Shown: piece by piece, positions 1 through 8,925 of the stretch
Layout of the letters: each line of letters begins with the position of its first letter
Numbering within the stretch: position 1 is the stretch's first letter
Assembly: GCF_014898095.1 (NCBI RefSeq)
Contig: NZ_CP062946.1
Coordinates: forward strand, 3,038,001 to 3,102,000
Direction of reading: 5' to 3'
From: Thalassotalea sp. LPB0316
GTDB lineage: Bacteria; Pseudomonadota; Gammaproteobacteria; Enterobacterales; Alteromonadaceae
Length of the DNA stretch: 64,000 nucleotides
Program-made: the position numbers and the translations under genes
Notes under the pieces: generated by a model
What the model was told of the DNA's origin: nothing
The model's database searches: none
Seen by the model: only the letters and a program-made list of their open reading frames with translations

Positions 1-2
1 TA

Positions 3-1595
3 CAAGTTATGGTTGATGGTCAAGCGATTGCCGGTAACCACACCAAAGTGACGAATGAATACTATCAAAACGTTACTCATTTTATCACGGGTGATTCAGC
101 AGACATTGCAGGCGCTGAGGGCGACTTGGCTTGGGTAGACTTATCCTTTGATCTCTCGAGCTTTGCTAACCAAAGCGTTACCGTAAGCTTTTTATACAAA
201 ACCGACCAATTTGAAGGCGGTTACGGTTTTATGGCTGACGATATCTCAATTGATACCGCCAGTGAAAATGTTGCTCGTTTAGATGCAGAAACGAATGCAG
301 GCTTTACCTTAGACGGCTTTAGCAGAATTACTAACACTATTGATGGCGCGGCACATCATTATTACGTCCAGTTACGCAGTGCAAATGATACCGACAGCAT
401 GTTACCTTCGGTAAATTACCATTCAGGTGTTTTACTCTGGTATAGCGATACAGGGGTAGCAAATAACCAAGTTAATGCTCACCCTGGTAAAGTACAAATT
501 GGTGTTGTTGATGCTGATCAACGCCCAATCAAATCATCATCAGGTCGCTTATATAACACCAGTACACAAATCAGTGATGCTGCATTTAGAATATTGCCGC
601 ATACAGCGACTAATTTCGATAACGAAACCTCAGTCTTCGACCTATTTGACGATAGCTTAGATTATTCATTCCCCGCTCAACCTGAATCAGGTATAGACCT
701 ACCTTTCGTTGGCATGAAGATGTTAGTTGAAACAATTGCTAGCGATTACAGTAGCGCTGATTTGACGATTTCTAATAATGGCATGCAGCGCGTTGAAGCT
801 GAGCGCCAAGGCTTAACGGTCACTTTAACCCTAGAAGCACAAGATATTGCCGACGCAACGTCAATAACTTGGAGCCTAGGTGACGGCACTAGCCTTATGG
901 GACGCACAATTGAGCATACCTATGCGAGCGCAGGTAGTTACGATGTTGAAGTGAGTTACAGCTCAAATACTGGCACTAAAACCGTCGAAAAAGCACTATC
1001 GGTTGGTGAAGCACTAGACGGTGAAATTGTTGCCAACCTAACAGGTTTAACGTTAACTGTTGATGCTGACGTTACCGGTGGTGTTGGCGAGTTAACCTAC
1101 CGGTGGAACTTTGGTGACGGCGAAGACATCGTTGCTGGCCAAAGCGCATCTCACGATTACGAACAAGAGAACAATTACGATGTAACCTTGACGGTAACCG
1201 ATGAAATTAACCAACAACTGGTGCGAACCTTAAACATAGATATTGTCGACCGTGTTGCCGTTTCTATTACCCGAACAGTGAGTTATTTAACCGTTAACTT
1301 TATCTCGTCAGTATCCGGCGGTAGTGCTGATTACACTTATGCATGGGCATTTGGCGACGGCAATACATCTAGCCAAGCAAACCCTAGCCATACCTACGCT
1401 AGTGCTGGTACCTACAATGTCTCGGTGAGTGTAACAGATGCAAACGGTAATGTTGCTGAAGACACTATGTCGGTAACGGTAACAGCACGTCCTGCGCCGA
1501 CAACGACAACATCAACGAGCTCTAGCTCTGGTGGTGGTTCGATGGCATGGTTATTAATCGTACTTGGTTGTGCCTTAGCCAGAAAACGCGGCTAG
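3..1595 (+). CDS. Secreted PKD-domain protein, C-terminal part (probable M6-type metallopeptidase), GlyGly-CTERM
   Basis: The frame is open at the left edge, so the N-terminus lies outside the window. About 530 residues are visible. The first ~260 resemble the region after the catalytic domain in immune-inhibitor-A-like M6 peptidases (a WVDLSFDLSSF strand followed by GGYGFMADDISI). Three PKD-like beta domains follow (about 270-340, 345-405 and 415-490), with WSLGDG, WNFGDG and WAFGDG motifs and HTY/HDY turns. The end is a Thr/Ser-rich linker, GGGSMAWLL, a hydrophobic helix and RKRG. That tail is a GlyGly-CTERM signal, which implies export and processing by a rhombosortase. The catalytic HExxH motif is not in view, so the peptidase call is inference; the PKD and sorting-signal calls are direct. 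Confidence 0.7.
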   Translation, partial: QVMVDGQAIAGNHTKVTNEYYQNVTHFITGDSADIAGAEGDLAWVDLSFDLSSFANQSVTVSFLYKTDQFEGGYGFMADDISIDTASENVARLDAETNAGFTLDGFSRITNTIDGAAHHYYVQLRSANDTDSMLPSVNYHSGVLLWYSDTGVANNQVNAHPGKVQIGVVDADQRPIKSSSGRLYNTSTQISDAAFRILPHTATNFDNETSVFDLFDDSLDYSFPAQPESGIDLPFVGMKMLVETIASDYSSADLTISNNGMQRVEAERQGLTVTLTLEAQDIADATSITWSLGDGTSLMGRTIEHTYASAGSYDVEVSYSSNTGTKTVEKALSVGEALDGEIVANLTGLTLTVDADVTGGVGELTYRWNFGDGEDIVAGQSASHDYEQENNYDVTLTVTDEINQQLVRTLNIDIVDRVAVSITRTVSYLTVNFISSVSGGSADYTYAWAFGDGNTSSQANPSHTYASAGTYNVSVSVTDANGNVAEDTMSVTVTARPAPTTTTSTSSSSGGGSMAWLLIVLGCALARKRG

Positions 1596-1614
1596 TTTAC
1601 ACACCATCGTCTTA

Positions 1615-1646
1615 ATAAAGCCAACAACTGTTGGCTTTATTTTTTG
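1615..1646 (+). terminator. Intrinsic terminator after the PKD protein
   Basis: A perfect 12-bp stem (ATAAAGCCAACA and TGTTGGCTTTAT) with a 2-base centre is followed by a T run. It starts 20 bases after the stop codon. Confidence 0.85.
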
Positions 1647-1665
1647 CGATTTACTCACTTTATTA

Positions 1666-1693
1666 TTTACATTTTCATAACGAACTCTATAAT
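1666..1693 (+). promoter_or_regulatory. Sigma-70 promoter for the small membrane protein at 1831
   Basis: TTTACA (1666-1671) and a consensus TATAAT (1688-1693) are 16 bases apart. Transcription would start near 1700, giving a leader of about 130 bases before the ATG at 1831. Confidence 0.55.
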
Positions 1694-1830
1694 ACGCTTT
1701 CGCTAAAAACTAGGTAACGTTACTGCCTTAGAAAATTTAGCCGCGACAAGCTGTTTCACGGATTAGAGAAGATCCTTCCCACGGACAGGGCCAGCAATTT
1801 GGATCACACTTCTTAGCTTGGAGTATTCTT

Positions 1831-2097
1831 ATGGACTTATTGTTCGACATAATTGGTATGTCTGGCACATTTTTAGTGGTTGGTTGTTTTTTCCTACTAC
1901 AACTGAAAAAAATTACGCCAACTAGCCTCACTTACAATTTAATGAATCTTATTGGCGCGATTTTGCTACTGATCAGCCTGTGCTATAACTTTAATTTAGC
2001 AAGTTTTGTTATCGAGCTATTTTGGATTGCAGCCTCGTTAATTGGCTTGGTCAACTATTGGCGCAGTGACAAGAACGCGGTAGTCTCAGCCTCTTAG
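1831..2097 (+). CDS. Small membrane protein, CBU_0592-like
   Basis: This 88-residue protein has about three hydrophobic helices (roughly 5-24, 34-52 and 56-75), a short charged loop (KKITPTS) and a hydrophilic tail. The pattern and length resemble the CBU_0592-like family of small bacterial membrane proteins, whose function is unknown. GGAG precedes the ATG. The 3' end overlaps the convergent LysR gene by 4 bases. It has its own promoter and an unusually long leader, so it is probably a single-gene unit. Confidence 0.65.
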   Translation: MDLLFDIIGMSGTFLVVGCFFLLQLKKITPTSLTYNLMNLIGAILLLISLCYNFNLASFVIELFWIAASLIGLVNYWRSDKNAVVSAS

Positions 2098-2990
2098 CTA
2101 TCCCTTTTTACATGTTTTAGATACTTGATTTCATCGAAGACAAATTCGATGAAAGTCTTGAGTTTTTTTGATTGAAAAATCACTTGTGGGTATAGCAGAT
2201 AAATTGTCCGCTCCTGCAAGCTTTGATGTTGCAATAAAGGTAGCAACTCTCCCAGTGCTACCTCTTTTTTTGCAAAATAATCCGGTATTTTCACTATTCC
2301 ACTCCCTGCTACTGCCTGATTTTTCAATAAGTTATTATCATTTAGTTGCAGCCAGCCGTTTATCGGTACTTCGCCCGATTTAAATTGCCAAACCCGTTGG
2401 TCTTGCCCAGCTAGACACTGATGAAGCGTTAATTCGTCGACCGATGTTGGCGTCCCATTTTCGGCAAGATAGCTCGGTGATGCATAACAGATCGTTTGAT
2501 ATGGTAGTAGCGCTCGAGCAACCATATTTTGTGGCGGCTGCGAAGTCGCACGAAATGCTAAGTCATAATCACTTTGGTGTAAGTCATGAGGAGTATAACT
2601 ACAATCAATAGCGAAGCTAACTTCAGCATAGCGCTGTTTAAACTTTTGGCAGATATTGAGTAGTATCGCTTGGGTAAATAGGAGCGGCGCAGTCAATTTG
2701 ATGACGCCGGTAATTTGCTCTTTACCAGCATTTACCGATCGTTCAATATCAATGAGTGAACCTTGAATATCTTGTGTTTGCCGAGCAATCGCCTGACCTT
2801 GCTCGGTGAGTTTAACGCTGCGCGTAGAACGAACTAATAAAGCAACGTTCATTTCTTGCTCAAGCTTTTTGATCTGCAATGACAGATGGCTTTTAGAAAT
2901 AGCCAAACGCTCAGCTGCTTTCGTAAAACTAAGATCTTTTGCAACCTCGTGAAATAACATCAGGCGTTCAAGTTTTTTGTGATTATCCAT
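2094..2990 (-). CDS. LysR-family transcriptional regulator
   Basis: The protein has 298 residues, the usual LysR length. An N-terminal winged helix-turn-helix (about 8-65; FTKAAERLAISKSHLSLQIKKLE) precedes a periplasmic-binding-protein-like effector domain (about 92-290). The sequence is of the CrgA/DsdC-like group, but the effector cannot be named. It is divergent from the aldo-keto reductase at 3131 with about 140 bases between them, the usual arrangement when a LysR protein controls its neighbour and itself. Confidence 0.9.
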   Translation of the reverse strand: MDNHKKLERLMLFHEVAKDLSFTKAAERLAISKSHLSLQIKKLEQEMNVALLVRSTRSVKLTEQGQAIARQTQDIQGSLIDIERSVNAGKEQITGVIKLTAPLLFTQAILLNICQKFKQRYAEVSFAIDCSYTPHDLHQSDYDLAFRATSQPPQNMVARALLPYQTICYASPSYLAENGTPTSVDELTLHQCLAGQDQRVWQFKSGEVPINGWLQLNDNNLLKNQAVAGSGIVKIPDYFAKKEVALGELLPLLQHQSLQERTIYLLYPQVIFQSKKLKTFIEFVFDEIKYLKHVKRDS

Positions 2991-3130
2991 GGTCCTTTAG
3001 CTACAAATTCCCCCAACCAACGACAATTGTACTACATAAAGAACAATCATTTCTTATTTACCTTATATATTAGACAAAGCAATTTCGTGATAATAAATAG
3101 CCACGACAAACAAAAACCAGTGATAGCACA

Positions 3131-4105
3131 ATGAGCAAACAACACGTTTTGACCCAATACCTGCCAAACACAAGCCGAATTGTATACGGTGCCATGGGCC
3201 TGGGTGGAGGTTGGAATCAAAATCCGATTAGCCAACAAGACATTCAACACACCCATCACATTATCGATACCTGCATAGACTTGGGTATTACTAGCTTTGA
3301 TCACGCCGATATTTATACCTTTGGCAAAGCAGAGCAAGTGTTTGGTCAAGTATTAAAGCAGCGCCCTGCACTGCGCGACGCAATTTCGATTCAATCTAAA
3401 TGTGGTATCCGGTTTAACGATGATCTTGGCCCTAAGCGTTACGACTTTTCTAAACAATGGATCAGTGAGAGTGTTGATAATATTCTTGCTAGATTACACA
3501 TAGAGCAACTCGATATTTTATTGTTACACCGCCCCGATCCACTCGCGCAAATGGATGAAGTTGCTGACGTTATCCAAAAATTAAAACAGCAAGGTAAAAT
3601 TAAGCACTTAGGCGTATCGAATATGCACCACGGACAAATCGCCTTATTACAACAAGCCATTGACGCTCCTATTGTTTGTAATCAACTTGAGTTGAGCCTC
3701 AATCACCTTGCCTTCATAGAAAATGCTGTCACCTCAGGCTGCTCTGGCGAGTCAGGTGTTAACTTTGCTAGTTCTACCTTAGAGTATTGCCAACTACACA
3801 AGGTACAAATACAAGCTTGGGGGAGCTTAGCACAGGGATTATTTAGTGGCCGTGATGTTAGTGATCAGCCGCAGAACATACAGCAAACAACACAACTTGT
3901 AGCAACACTTGCCGATGAGTATCAAGTATCAACAGAGGCGATAGTGCTGGCTTGGTTAATGCGCCACCCTGCCAACATGCAACCGGTTATTGGCACAACC
4001 AATATCAATAGGATCAAGGCATGTGCTCAAGTTTACGGTATCGAATTGTCACGCGAGCATTGGTACAGTTTATATGTAACGGCACGAGGTCATGAGCTAC
4101 CTTAA
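3131..4105 (+). CDS. Aldo/keto reductase, YdhF-like
   Basis: This 324-residue NADPH-dependent oxidoreductase is of the AKR fold. The catalytic tetrad is visible: Asp57 (SFDHAD), Tyr62 (IYTFG), Lys90 (IQSKCG) and His133 (LLLHRPDP). The spacing matches the family. The sequence is closest to the E. coli YdhF type; the natural substrate is unknown. It is transcribed away from the LysR gene at 2094-2990, which probably regulates it. No strong terminator is visible after the stop. Confidence 0.9.
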   Translation: MSKQHVLTQYLPNTSRIVYGAMGLGGGWNQNPISQQDIQHTHHIIDTCIDLGITSFDHADIYTFGKAEQVFGQVLKQRPALRDAISIQSKCGIRFNDDLGPKRYDFSKQWISESVDNILARLHIEQLDILLLHRPDPLAQMDEVADVIQKLKQQGKIKHLGVSNMHHGQIALLQQAIDAPIVCNQLELSLNHLAFIENAVTSGCSGESGVNFASSTLEYCQLHKVQIQAWGSLAQGLFSGRDVSDQPQNIQQTTQLVATLADEYQVSTEAIVLAWLMRHPANMQPVIGTTNINRIKACAQVYGIELSREHWYSLYVTARGHELP

Positions 4106-4254
4106 CGCTTTATTTAGTGAGTTACTGGTTATTTTATGTCAATGGACGTGTCTCTTTTTGTCAATAGTTCGTTAGTAATAGACACTAGATTTTAATCACC
4201 AAGCGCCTGTAAGATAGTCATTTTTAAAGATTAATTTCCAGGCGTTATCACTTT

Positions 4255-4998
4255 ATGAAGCTTCACTTGCTTGACGGCTATATCCAGCAAATCTATCTCG
4301 TTGAAGAAGCGCAACAATTGATGTTACTCGATGGTTGCTGTCGCGCTGACGTTGATACCGTTACTAATTACATAACCAACACGTTAAAACTACCACTGGC
4401 GAGTTTAAAAAACGTGGTGGTAACCCATATGCACCCCGATCACGCCGGCGCTGCCAGTGAATTGCGAAAAGTCACCGGTTGTAAATTGATCGGCGCTAAT
4501 GTTGATGGCCATTGGTATCAGGGAATAGATGGCTTCTTTATGTACTTAACCGATATGGCGCTTGCTCGTTGGGTTGGTAAACGCATTGGCAAGGGCAAAC
4601 AAAAAATCCTCTACCCAAGACACCTGAGCTTTGATATCAAGCTTAATGATGGCGACGTCATTCCAGGATTTGAAGACTGGCAAGTTTTGTTTTCTCAAGG
4701 CCATACCGACAGAGATTTATCTGTTATGCACTTGCCAACCAAACAAATATATATCGCTGATTTACTCGTTGCGGTAAAAGGTAATTACATTCCGCCATTT
4801 CCAATTTTTTACCCAAATCGCTATCGAAATTCGATAGCGCGGTTGGCACAGCTAGATGTCAACCACGTCTTACTTGCCCATGGTGGTAAACAGCCTAAAT
4901 CGGCGCTAGATTTTAACTTGATTGAAGAACTCTCACCTTCAGTACCGCAAACGCATTGGCGATCGGTTAAGAATAAGCTCTTTAAATCATTAAGTTAG
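4255..4998 (+). CDS. MBL-fold metallo-hydrolase
   Basis: This 247-residue protein has the metallo-beta-lactamase metal motif HMHPDH (His58, His60, Asp62, His63), then His150 in SQGHTDRD, Asp169 in IYIADLL and His209 in LLAHGG. All ligands for a two-metal site are therefore present. It is a compact single-domain form without a signal peptide, so it is probably a cytoplasmic hydrolase of thioesters, lactones or similar compounds. The substrate cannot be read from sequence. The Shine-Dalgarno sequence is weak. It stands alone between the aldo-keto reductase and a lipoprotein gene. Confidence 0.88.
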   Translation: MKLHLLDGYIQQIYLVEEAQQLMLLDGCCRADVDTVTNYITNTLKLPLASLKNVVVTHMHPDHAGAASELRKVTGCKLIGANVDGHWYQGIDGFFMYLTDMALARWVGKRIGKGKQKILYPRHLSFDIKLNDGDVIPGFEDWQVLFSQGHTDRDLSVMHLPTKQIYIADLLVAVKGNYIPPFPIFYPNRYRNSIARLAQLDVNHVLLAHGGKQPKSALDFNLIEELSPSVPQTHWRSVKNKLFKSLS

Positions 4999-5095
4999 CG
5001 CACCTGTGATAACACTTTTAATACATTTTGTTGATTGTTTAATAATCTCGCTTTTGGTACAAATATAGGGGAGAACAAATTAACGATAAAACAAC

Positions 5096-5962
5096 ATGCG
5101 ATACAAAAATAAAACATTGAAATTCTCTCTTACCTTTTTAGCGGCTAGCTTATTACTGGGTTGCGGCTCAACCGAGCTCAAGCCTTCAGTAGAACCCAAA
5201 ACTAATTTAGCCGCATCGACAAACACCGAACAACCGAAGTACGACACATCACCACTACCAACAGCGCTTAATGAAAAGCTAGAAAATTCGATGGTACTAG
5301 TCGAAGGCGGTAAATTCTTGATGGGCTCAGATAGTCCAGAAGCTCGTCGCCGAGAAAAGCCTGTTCACGAAGTAGAATTGAGTGACTTTTACATCAGCAA
5401 GTATGAAGTAACCCAAGACCTATATATTGAAGTGATGGGTTGGAATCCGAGTTATTTTCACTGTGATGATTGCCCTCTAAATAATTTAAGCTACACACAG
5501 GCCGAGATATTTTTAGCTAAACTCAACGCCCGTACAGGAAAAAACTATCGCTTCCCCACTGAAGCCGAGTGGGAATTCGCCGCACGTGGTGGTAACAAAT
5601 CTAAAGGTTACAAGTACAGTGGCTCAGATAATATTGATGATGTCGCTTGGTATTCAGGTAACGCTAATAGAAAAGCTCAGCCCGTGGGCTTAAAAGCACC
5701 TAACGAATTGGGTTTGTATGATATGACAGGCAATATGTGGGAGTTTTGCTCAGATGATTTTGAAGAGAAGTCCTACATGTACCACGACAAAAAAGATCCT
5801 CATGTGGTAATAGACATTCCACGAGCTAAAATCAAAATGAAAGTAACACGCGGCTCTGGTTATGAATACCACGCGGATGAGTCGTTCGTTTTTATACGAG
5901 ATATGGCAAGTGACAATGTACGCATGCCAGACTTAGGCCTTCGCCTAGCGCATAGTAAATAA
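5096..5962 (+). CDS. Lipoprotein with SUMF1/formylglycine-enzyme-like domain
   Basis: The 288-residue precursor has a lipoprotein signal: hydrophobic residues 11-21 and a lipobox LLGC with Cys23. After a low-complexity linker the SUMF1-like domain begins near residue 62 (MVLVEGGKFLMGSD) and shows the family marks YEVTQDLYIEVMGWNPSYF, FPTEAEWEFAARGG, NELGLYDMTGNMWEF and RGSGY. Most such proteins are not sulfatase activators, and nothing here indicates a sulfatase partner. The only good Shine-Dalgarno-like stretch (GGGGAG) lies more than 20 bases upstream of the ATG, but an in-frame stop just upstream and the well-formed signal peptide support this start. Confidence 0.85.
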   Translation: MRYKNKTLKFSLTFLAASLLLGCGSTELKPSVEPKTNLAASTNTEQPKYDTSPLPTALNEKLENSMVLVEGGKFLMGSDSPEARRREKPVHEVELSDFYISKYEVTQDLYIEVMGWNPSYFHCDDCPLNNLSYTQAEIFLAKLNARTGKNYRFPTEAEWEFAARGGNKSKGYKYSGSDNIDDVAWYSGNANRKAQPVGLKAPNELGLYDMTGNMWEFCSDDFEEKSYMYHDKKDPHVVIDIPRAKIKMKVTRGSGYEYHADESFVFIRDMASDNVRMPDLGLRLAHSK

Positions 5963-5976
5963 GCTGTTTTACAGAT

Positions 5977-6005
5977 AAAAATGACAGCCTTAGGCTGTCA
6001 TTTTT
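5977..6005. terminator. Bidirectional intrinsic terminator
   Basis: The arms AAAAATGACAGCC and GGCTGTCATTTTT flank a three-base centre. The A run on one side and T run on the other allow it to end both the SUMF1 lipoprotein gene and the convergent porin gene. Confidence 0.9.
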
Positions 6006-6035
6006 AGTATACGGCCGGTTACAAAAGCTTAGCGT

Positions 6036-7166
6036 CTACCAATACAAACGAAATGCTGTCGTTAAAGCAACACCACTAAAGTTGCCCCCCTGATTGGTTT
6101 TATCACTCATATCTGCGTATTGTAATCCCAACTGAAGTTTTAATTTATGGCGATTAAAATACCAATTAACACCACCATAGATTTCGCTATACCTATCACC
6201 GCGACCTTGCGTTAACTCACTGTCATAACGCCCTTGCCTAATGCCATGCGGATCTGATGAATGAATATAGGTAAAGCGCATTACGTATTGAAACTTATCA
6301 TTTAGCGTGTAATACGGCATGAGTTCATAGCCCCAAATATCGCTTTGCTCTTTATGTCCCTTACCAAAGCCGATATCCGTCCAGATCCCCCAACTATCTC
6401 GCTCAAACTTAGTGGAAAAACTCGTAACTTGTGAGAAGGCATCATTGCCTTCAAATGGGTTTTTATCATTGACCAATACATCAATTGAAAACAGCGCATT
6501 ATCCCAATATTGGTTTGCATCATAAGTACGGCCTATTGAAAAGAGTCCAAAAAGCGTAGAAGTGTCAAATGAAATACCTTTTACTAATTCTCCCAAGTAA
6601 GCACCAGCAAAATAATGCCAGTTATTCTCTAACGTATTCGTTACAGTCACGCCATTAAAGTAATCACCAACAAACCACAAGTTATTCGCAAGATTACTGC
6701 GCTCAGGCGTCAGTAATGTTCGGCTTGATGTTTTACCTTCCAAAGTAAAAGGAACAGCTTGTTTAAACACCTTAACCCGCGCGCCAGAATCAAGTAGAAA
6801 GCTAACGTTAGCGTCTGCGATACGGCGAAAAGTATCGCCATAGTCATTGTTCAAATTAAAATCGGCATCTAAGGTATAAGTAATGTCATCAAATCGACTT
6901 TCTAGACCAAACCTGAAGCGGCGCCAATAGAAGTCCTGGAAGTGGCCATATTCTTTACTGTCAACGCGCACAGAGTCGACATGAATACGGCCGATACCGT
7001 GAACATAGTCACCGTTATCATTTTGGTAAAATTTATTAAAATCCCAAAATGATTGATCAATGGTTTCAGTTGCACGCGCATCTGTTGGCAAAATGCTCGG
7101 GATAAGCATTGCCAAAAACGCAAATTTGGAGATAGAAGAATATGAAAAATATTGCCACGCGTTCAT
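6036..7166 (-). CDS. Outer-membrane porin, phosphate-selective O/P type
   Basis: The protein has 376 residues. A signal peptide (about 1-32, ending near ARA-TE) precedes a beta-barrel built of alternating short strands (for example YWRRFRFGLESRF, YTLDADFNLN and KLKLQLGLQYADM), ending in an aromatic residue (RLYW) as outer-membrane barrels do. The pattern around RRFRFGLESRF and DADFN resembles the OprP/OprO porin family. Substrate preference cannot be read. No Pho box is seen upstream, so phosphate control is not supported here. Confidence 0.75.
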   Translation of the reverse strand: MNAWQYFSYSSISKFAFLAMLIPSILPTDARATETIDQSFWDFNKFYQNDNGDYVHGIGRIHVDSVRVDSKEYGHFQDFYWRRFRFGLESRFDDITYTLDADFNLNNDYGDTFRRIADANVSFLLDSGARVKVFKQAVPFTLEGKTSSRTLLTPERSNLANNLWFVGDYFNGVTVTNTLENNWHYFAGAYLGELVKGISFDTSTLFGLFSIGRTYDANQYWDNALFSIDVLVNDKNPFEGNDAFSQVTSFSTKFERDSWGIWTDIGFGKGHKEQSDIWGYELMPYYTLNDKFQYVMRFTYIHSSDPHGIRQGRYDSELTQGRGDRYSEIYGGVNWYFNRHKLKLQLGLQYADMSDKTNQGGNFSGVALTTAFRLYW

Positions 7167-7284
7167 AACAAAAATAATGCTAGCTACTGATTAAGGTGCA
7201 AAAAATAAAATATATAATAAATTAACAGGTTTAACGTTTAGTTTATGAAACGAATTGTAACCCCGCTCAGGCCAGTTTTTGGCA

Positions 7285-8238
7285 CTATGACGAAAACGAT
7301 TTTTTAGCTTGAAGTTTTTTGAAAATTTCAACGGCAAAATACGCAATTGCACCGATAATAAAACCAACTGTCAGCGTCATTAATAGTGGCGAAATTGCAC
7401 TCAAAATACCACCTAAAAATGACGATGTATCTAAGGCATCAGATGAACTAGCCACTAAATGATGTAAAAACGGCAAGCCGTGAGTAAAAATACCACCGCC
7501 AACAAGTAACATCGCTACTGTACCAATTATCGTCAATGCTTTCATTAATTTTGGCGCAAACGCAAGTAAGCTACTACCTAGCCAATACATTGGCTTATTA
7601 TCACGGCCATACTGGCTCTTTTTCACTAAATAAAGCCCTGCATCATCGAGCTTAACAATACCGGCAACAACACCGTATACGCCGACAGTAATCAAAATGG
7701 CTAAACTAGAAATAACTGCTGCTTGCATTTGCATAGTTTGCTCTTGCACAGTGCCCAAAGCAATCACGACAATTTCAGCCGACAAGATAAAGTCAGTGCG
7801 AATCGCCCCTTTAATCTTTTGCTTTTCAAACGCTAATAAGTCTATGGAATCAGTGCTAACTGCGTTAATTAAGGCTTTGTGATCATCGCTATCTTGCTTA
7901 TCAGGCGATAACCAGTGAGCGATTTTTTCAACACCTTCATAGCACAAGAAACAGCCCCCTAAAAGTAACAAAGGCGTAATAAGCCAGGGTAAATAAGCAC
8001 TAATAAGCAATGCCGCGGGGACAAGGATGAGCTTATTTTTGAAAGAGCCCTTAGCAACAGCCCAGACAACGGGTAATTCACGGTCGGCTTTAACGCCACT
8101 AACTTGCTCTGCATTGACGGCTAAATCGTCACCGAGAACACCAGCGGTCTTCTTTGCTGCAACTTTCGACATAACGGCCACATCATCTAACAAAGTGGCA
8201 ATATCATCAATTAATGCTAATAAACTCGTTCCGGCCAT
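7285..8238 (-). CDS. DUF808 family inner-membrane protein (YedI-like)
   Basis: The protein has 317 residues, the usual length of E. coli YedI-type DUF808 proteins. The N-terminus MAGTSLLALIDDIATLLDDV is the family hallmark, followed by AAKKTAGVLGDDLAVNAEQV. Several membrane helices follow (about 70-105, 150-190, 220-250 and 270-300), with a conserved FLCYEGVEKI stretch. The function is unknown. It is a single gene facing the porin direction, with about 120 bases between the two. Confidence 0.88.
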   Translation of the reverse strand: MAGTSLLALIDDIATLLDDVAVMSKVAAKKTAGVLGDDLAVNAEQVSGVKADRELPVVWAVAKGSFKNKLILVPAALLISAYLPWLITPLLLLGGCFLCYEGVEKIAHWLSPDKQDSDDHKALINAVSTDSIDLLAFEKQKIKGAIRTDFILSAEIVVIALGTVQEQTMQMQAAVISSLAILITVGVYGVVAGIVKLDDAGLYLVKKSQYGRDNKPMYWLGSSLLAFAPKLMKALTIIGTVAMLLVGGGIFTHGLPFLHHLVASSSDALDTSSFLGGILSAISPLLMTLTVGFIIGAIAYFAVEIFKKLQAKKSFSS

Positions 8239-8474
8239 TGAAACCTATCTCTAAAAAGAAAAACGCCTATAGAATAACGTTTTACACGTTAATAAAAAAG
8301 AAATTACGTTAATATACCTGTTGAAATAAGTAGTTAACCCACTCAATGCTATGTTAAGGAGTTTGAAGATATTTGTGGAATTATCAGTAGTGGTTGCCAG
8401 TACAGGATTTACCTTATCTGAACGGCGCTAAACAGTGATTTAGAGACTCGACCAAACCCAGCTAAAGCAGAACC

Positions 8475-8500
8475 GTCATCCCCTGACGTTGTTACAGGGG
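8475..8500. repeat. Short palindromic repeat with GTCATCCCC arm
   Basis: CCCCTG (8480-8485) and CAGGGG (8495-8500) form a 6-bp stem with a 9-base loop, preceded by GTCAT. The arm resembles the GTCATTCCC edge of the REP-like hairpins at 16480 and 25643, so this is probably a divergent member of the same class. It lies in the 690-base gene-poor interval 8239-8925. Confidence 0.4.
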
Positions 8501-8563
8501 GGCTCCTTTCATTTTTCAGTATCTTTTGCATTAATTTTCATAAGCTCACTTTGAATTTATGAG

Positions 8564-8634
8564 GTTCCCGCCTCGATAATTGCTCCTGCATTATTCTACT
8601 TACTTACATCCATGTATGCATTCGCGGGTATGAC
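8564..8634. repeat. REP-like palindrome with long loop
   Basis: GTTCCCGC at the left and GCGGGTATGAC at the right form a stem (CCCGC with GCGGG) around a loop of about 52 bases. The edges match the ATTCCC and GGGAATGAC edges of the hairpins at 16480 and 25643, although the loop is different and longer. It may be a member of that family carrying an insertion, or two half-repeats. Confidence 0.4.
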
Positions 8635-8659
8635 GCTTTGCTATAGTAAAAAATTGAGT

Positions 8660-8877
8660 TAATTGCTTCATAGCAACAATCTTATAAAGAAAACTTAATT
8701 CCGCCATTGGCACAAAGCAATATTCGTTTGGCTGAAAAATACTTTTGTGTTTTGGCAATCCCGTTATTTTGTATGTTTTGCCATCTGGATTTAAAGTCAC
8801 TTGAATACTGCGTGGTAATCAACGTTCACTGTAATATCGACGCTTCCCTCTACCCCATCTAAGCCAACGAATAAAAA
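8660..8877 (-). pseudogene. Possible decayed gene remnant
   Basis: On the minus strand a reading frame gives FVGLDGVEGSVDITVNVDYH, then AVFK and a stop. A frame one base over continues with VTLNPDGKTYKITGLPKHKS and on to EYCFVPMAELSFLY. The two halves join smoothly, as expected of a gene with one frameshift. There is no clear start, the 5' side is cut by the terminator at 8873, and the 3' side runs into the REP-like palindrome. No family is recognised. Confidence 0.3.
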
Positions 8878-8898
8878 AGCCGATTAAACATCGGCTTT
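8873..8898 (-). terminator. Intrinsic terminator of the CheX-receiver gene
   Basis: AAAGCCGAT and ATCGGCTTT form a 9-bp stem with a 5-base loop. On the minus strand the second arm runs into a T tract. It lies 28 bases past the stop codon of the gene at 8926. Confidence 0.85.
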
Positions 8899-8925
8899 GG
8901 CATCGTCTATTGAGCATTCAAGCTA

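Noticed and set aside
1737..1931. 64-residue minus-strand ORF over the leader and start of the gene at 1831
   Set aside because: No ribosome binding site, and it overlaps a well-supported gene on the other strand.
6036..7166. Pho-box control of the phosphate-selective-type porin
   Set aside because: No CTGTCAT-like direct repeats are present in 7167-7284.
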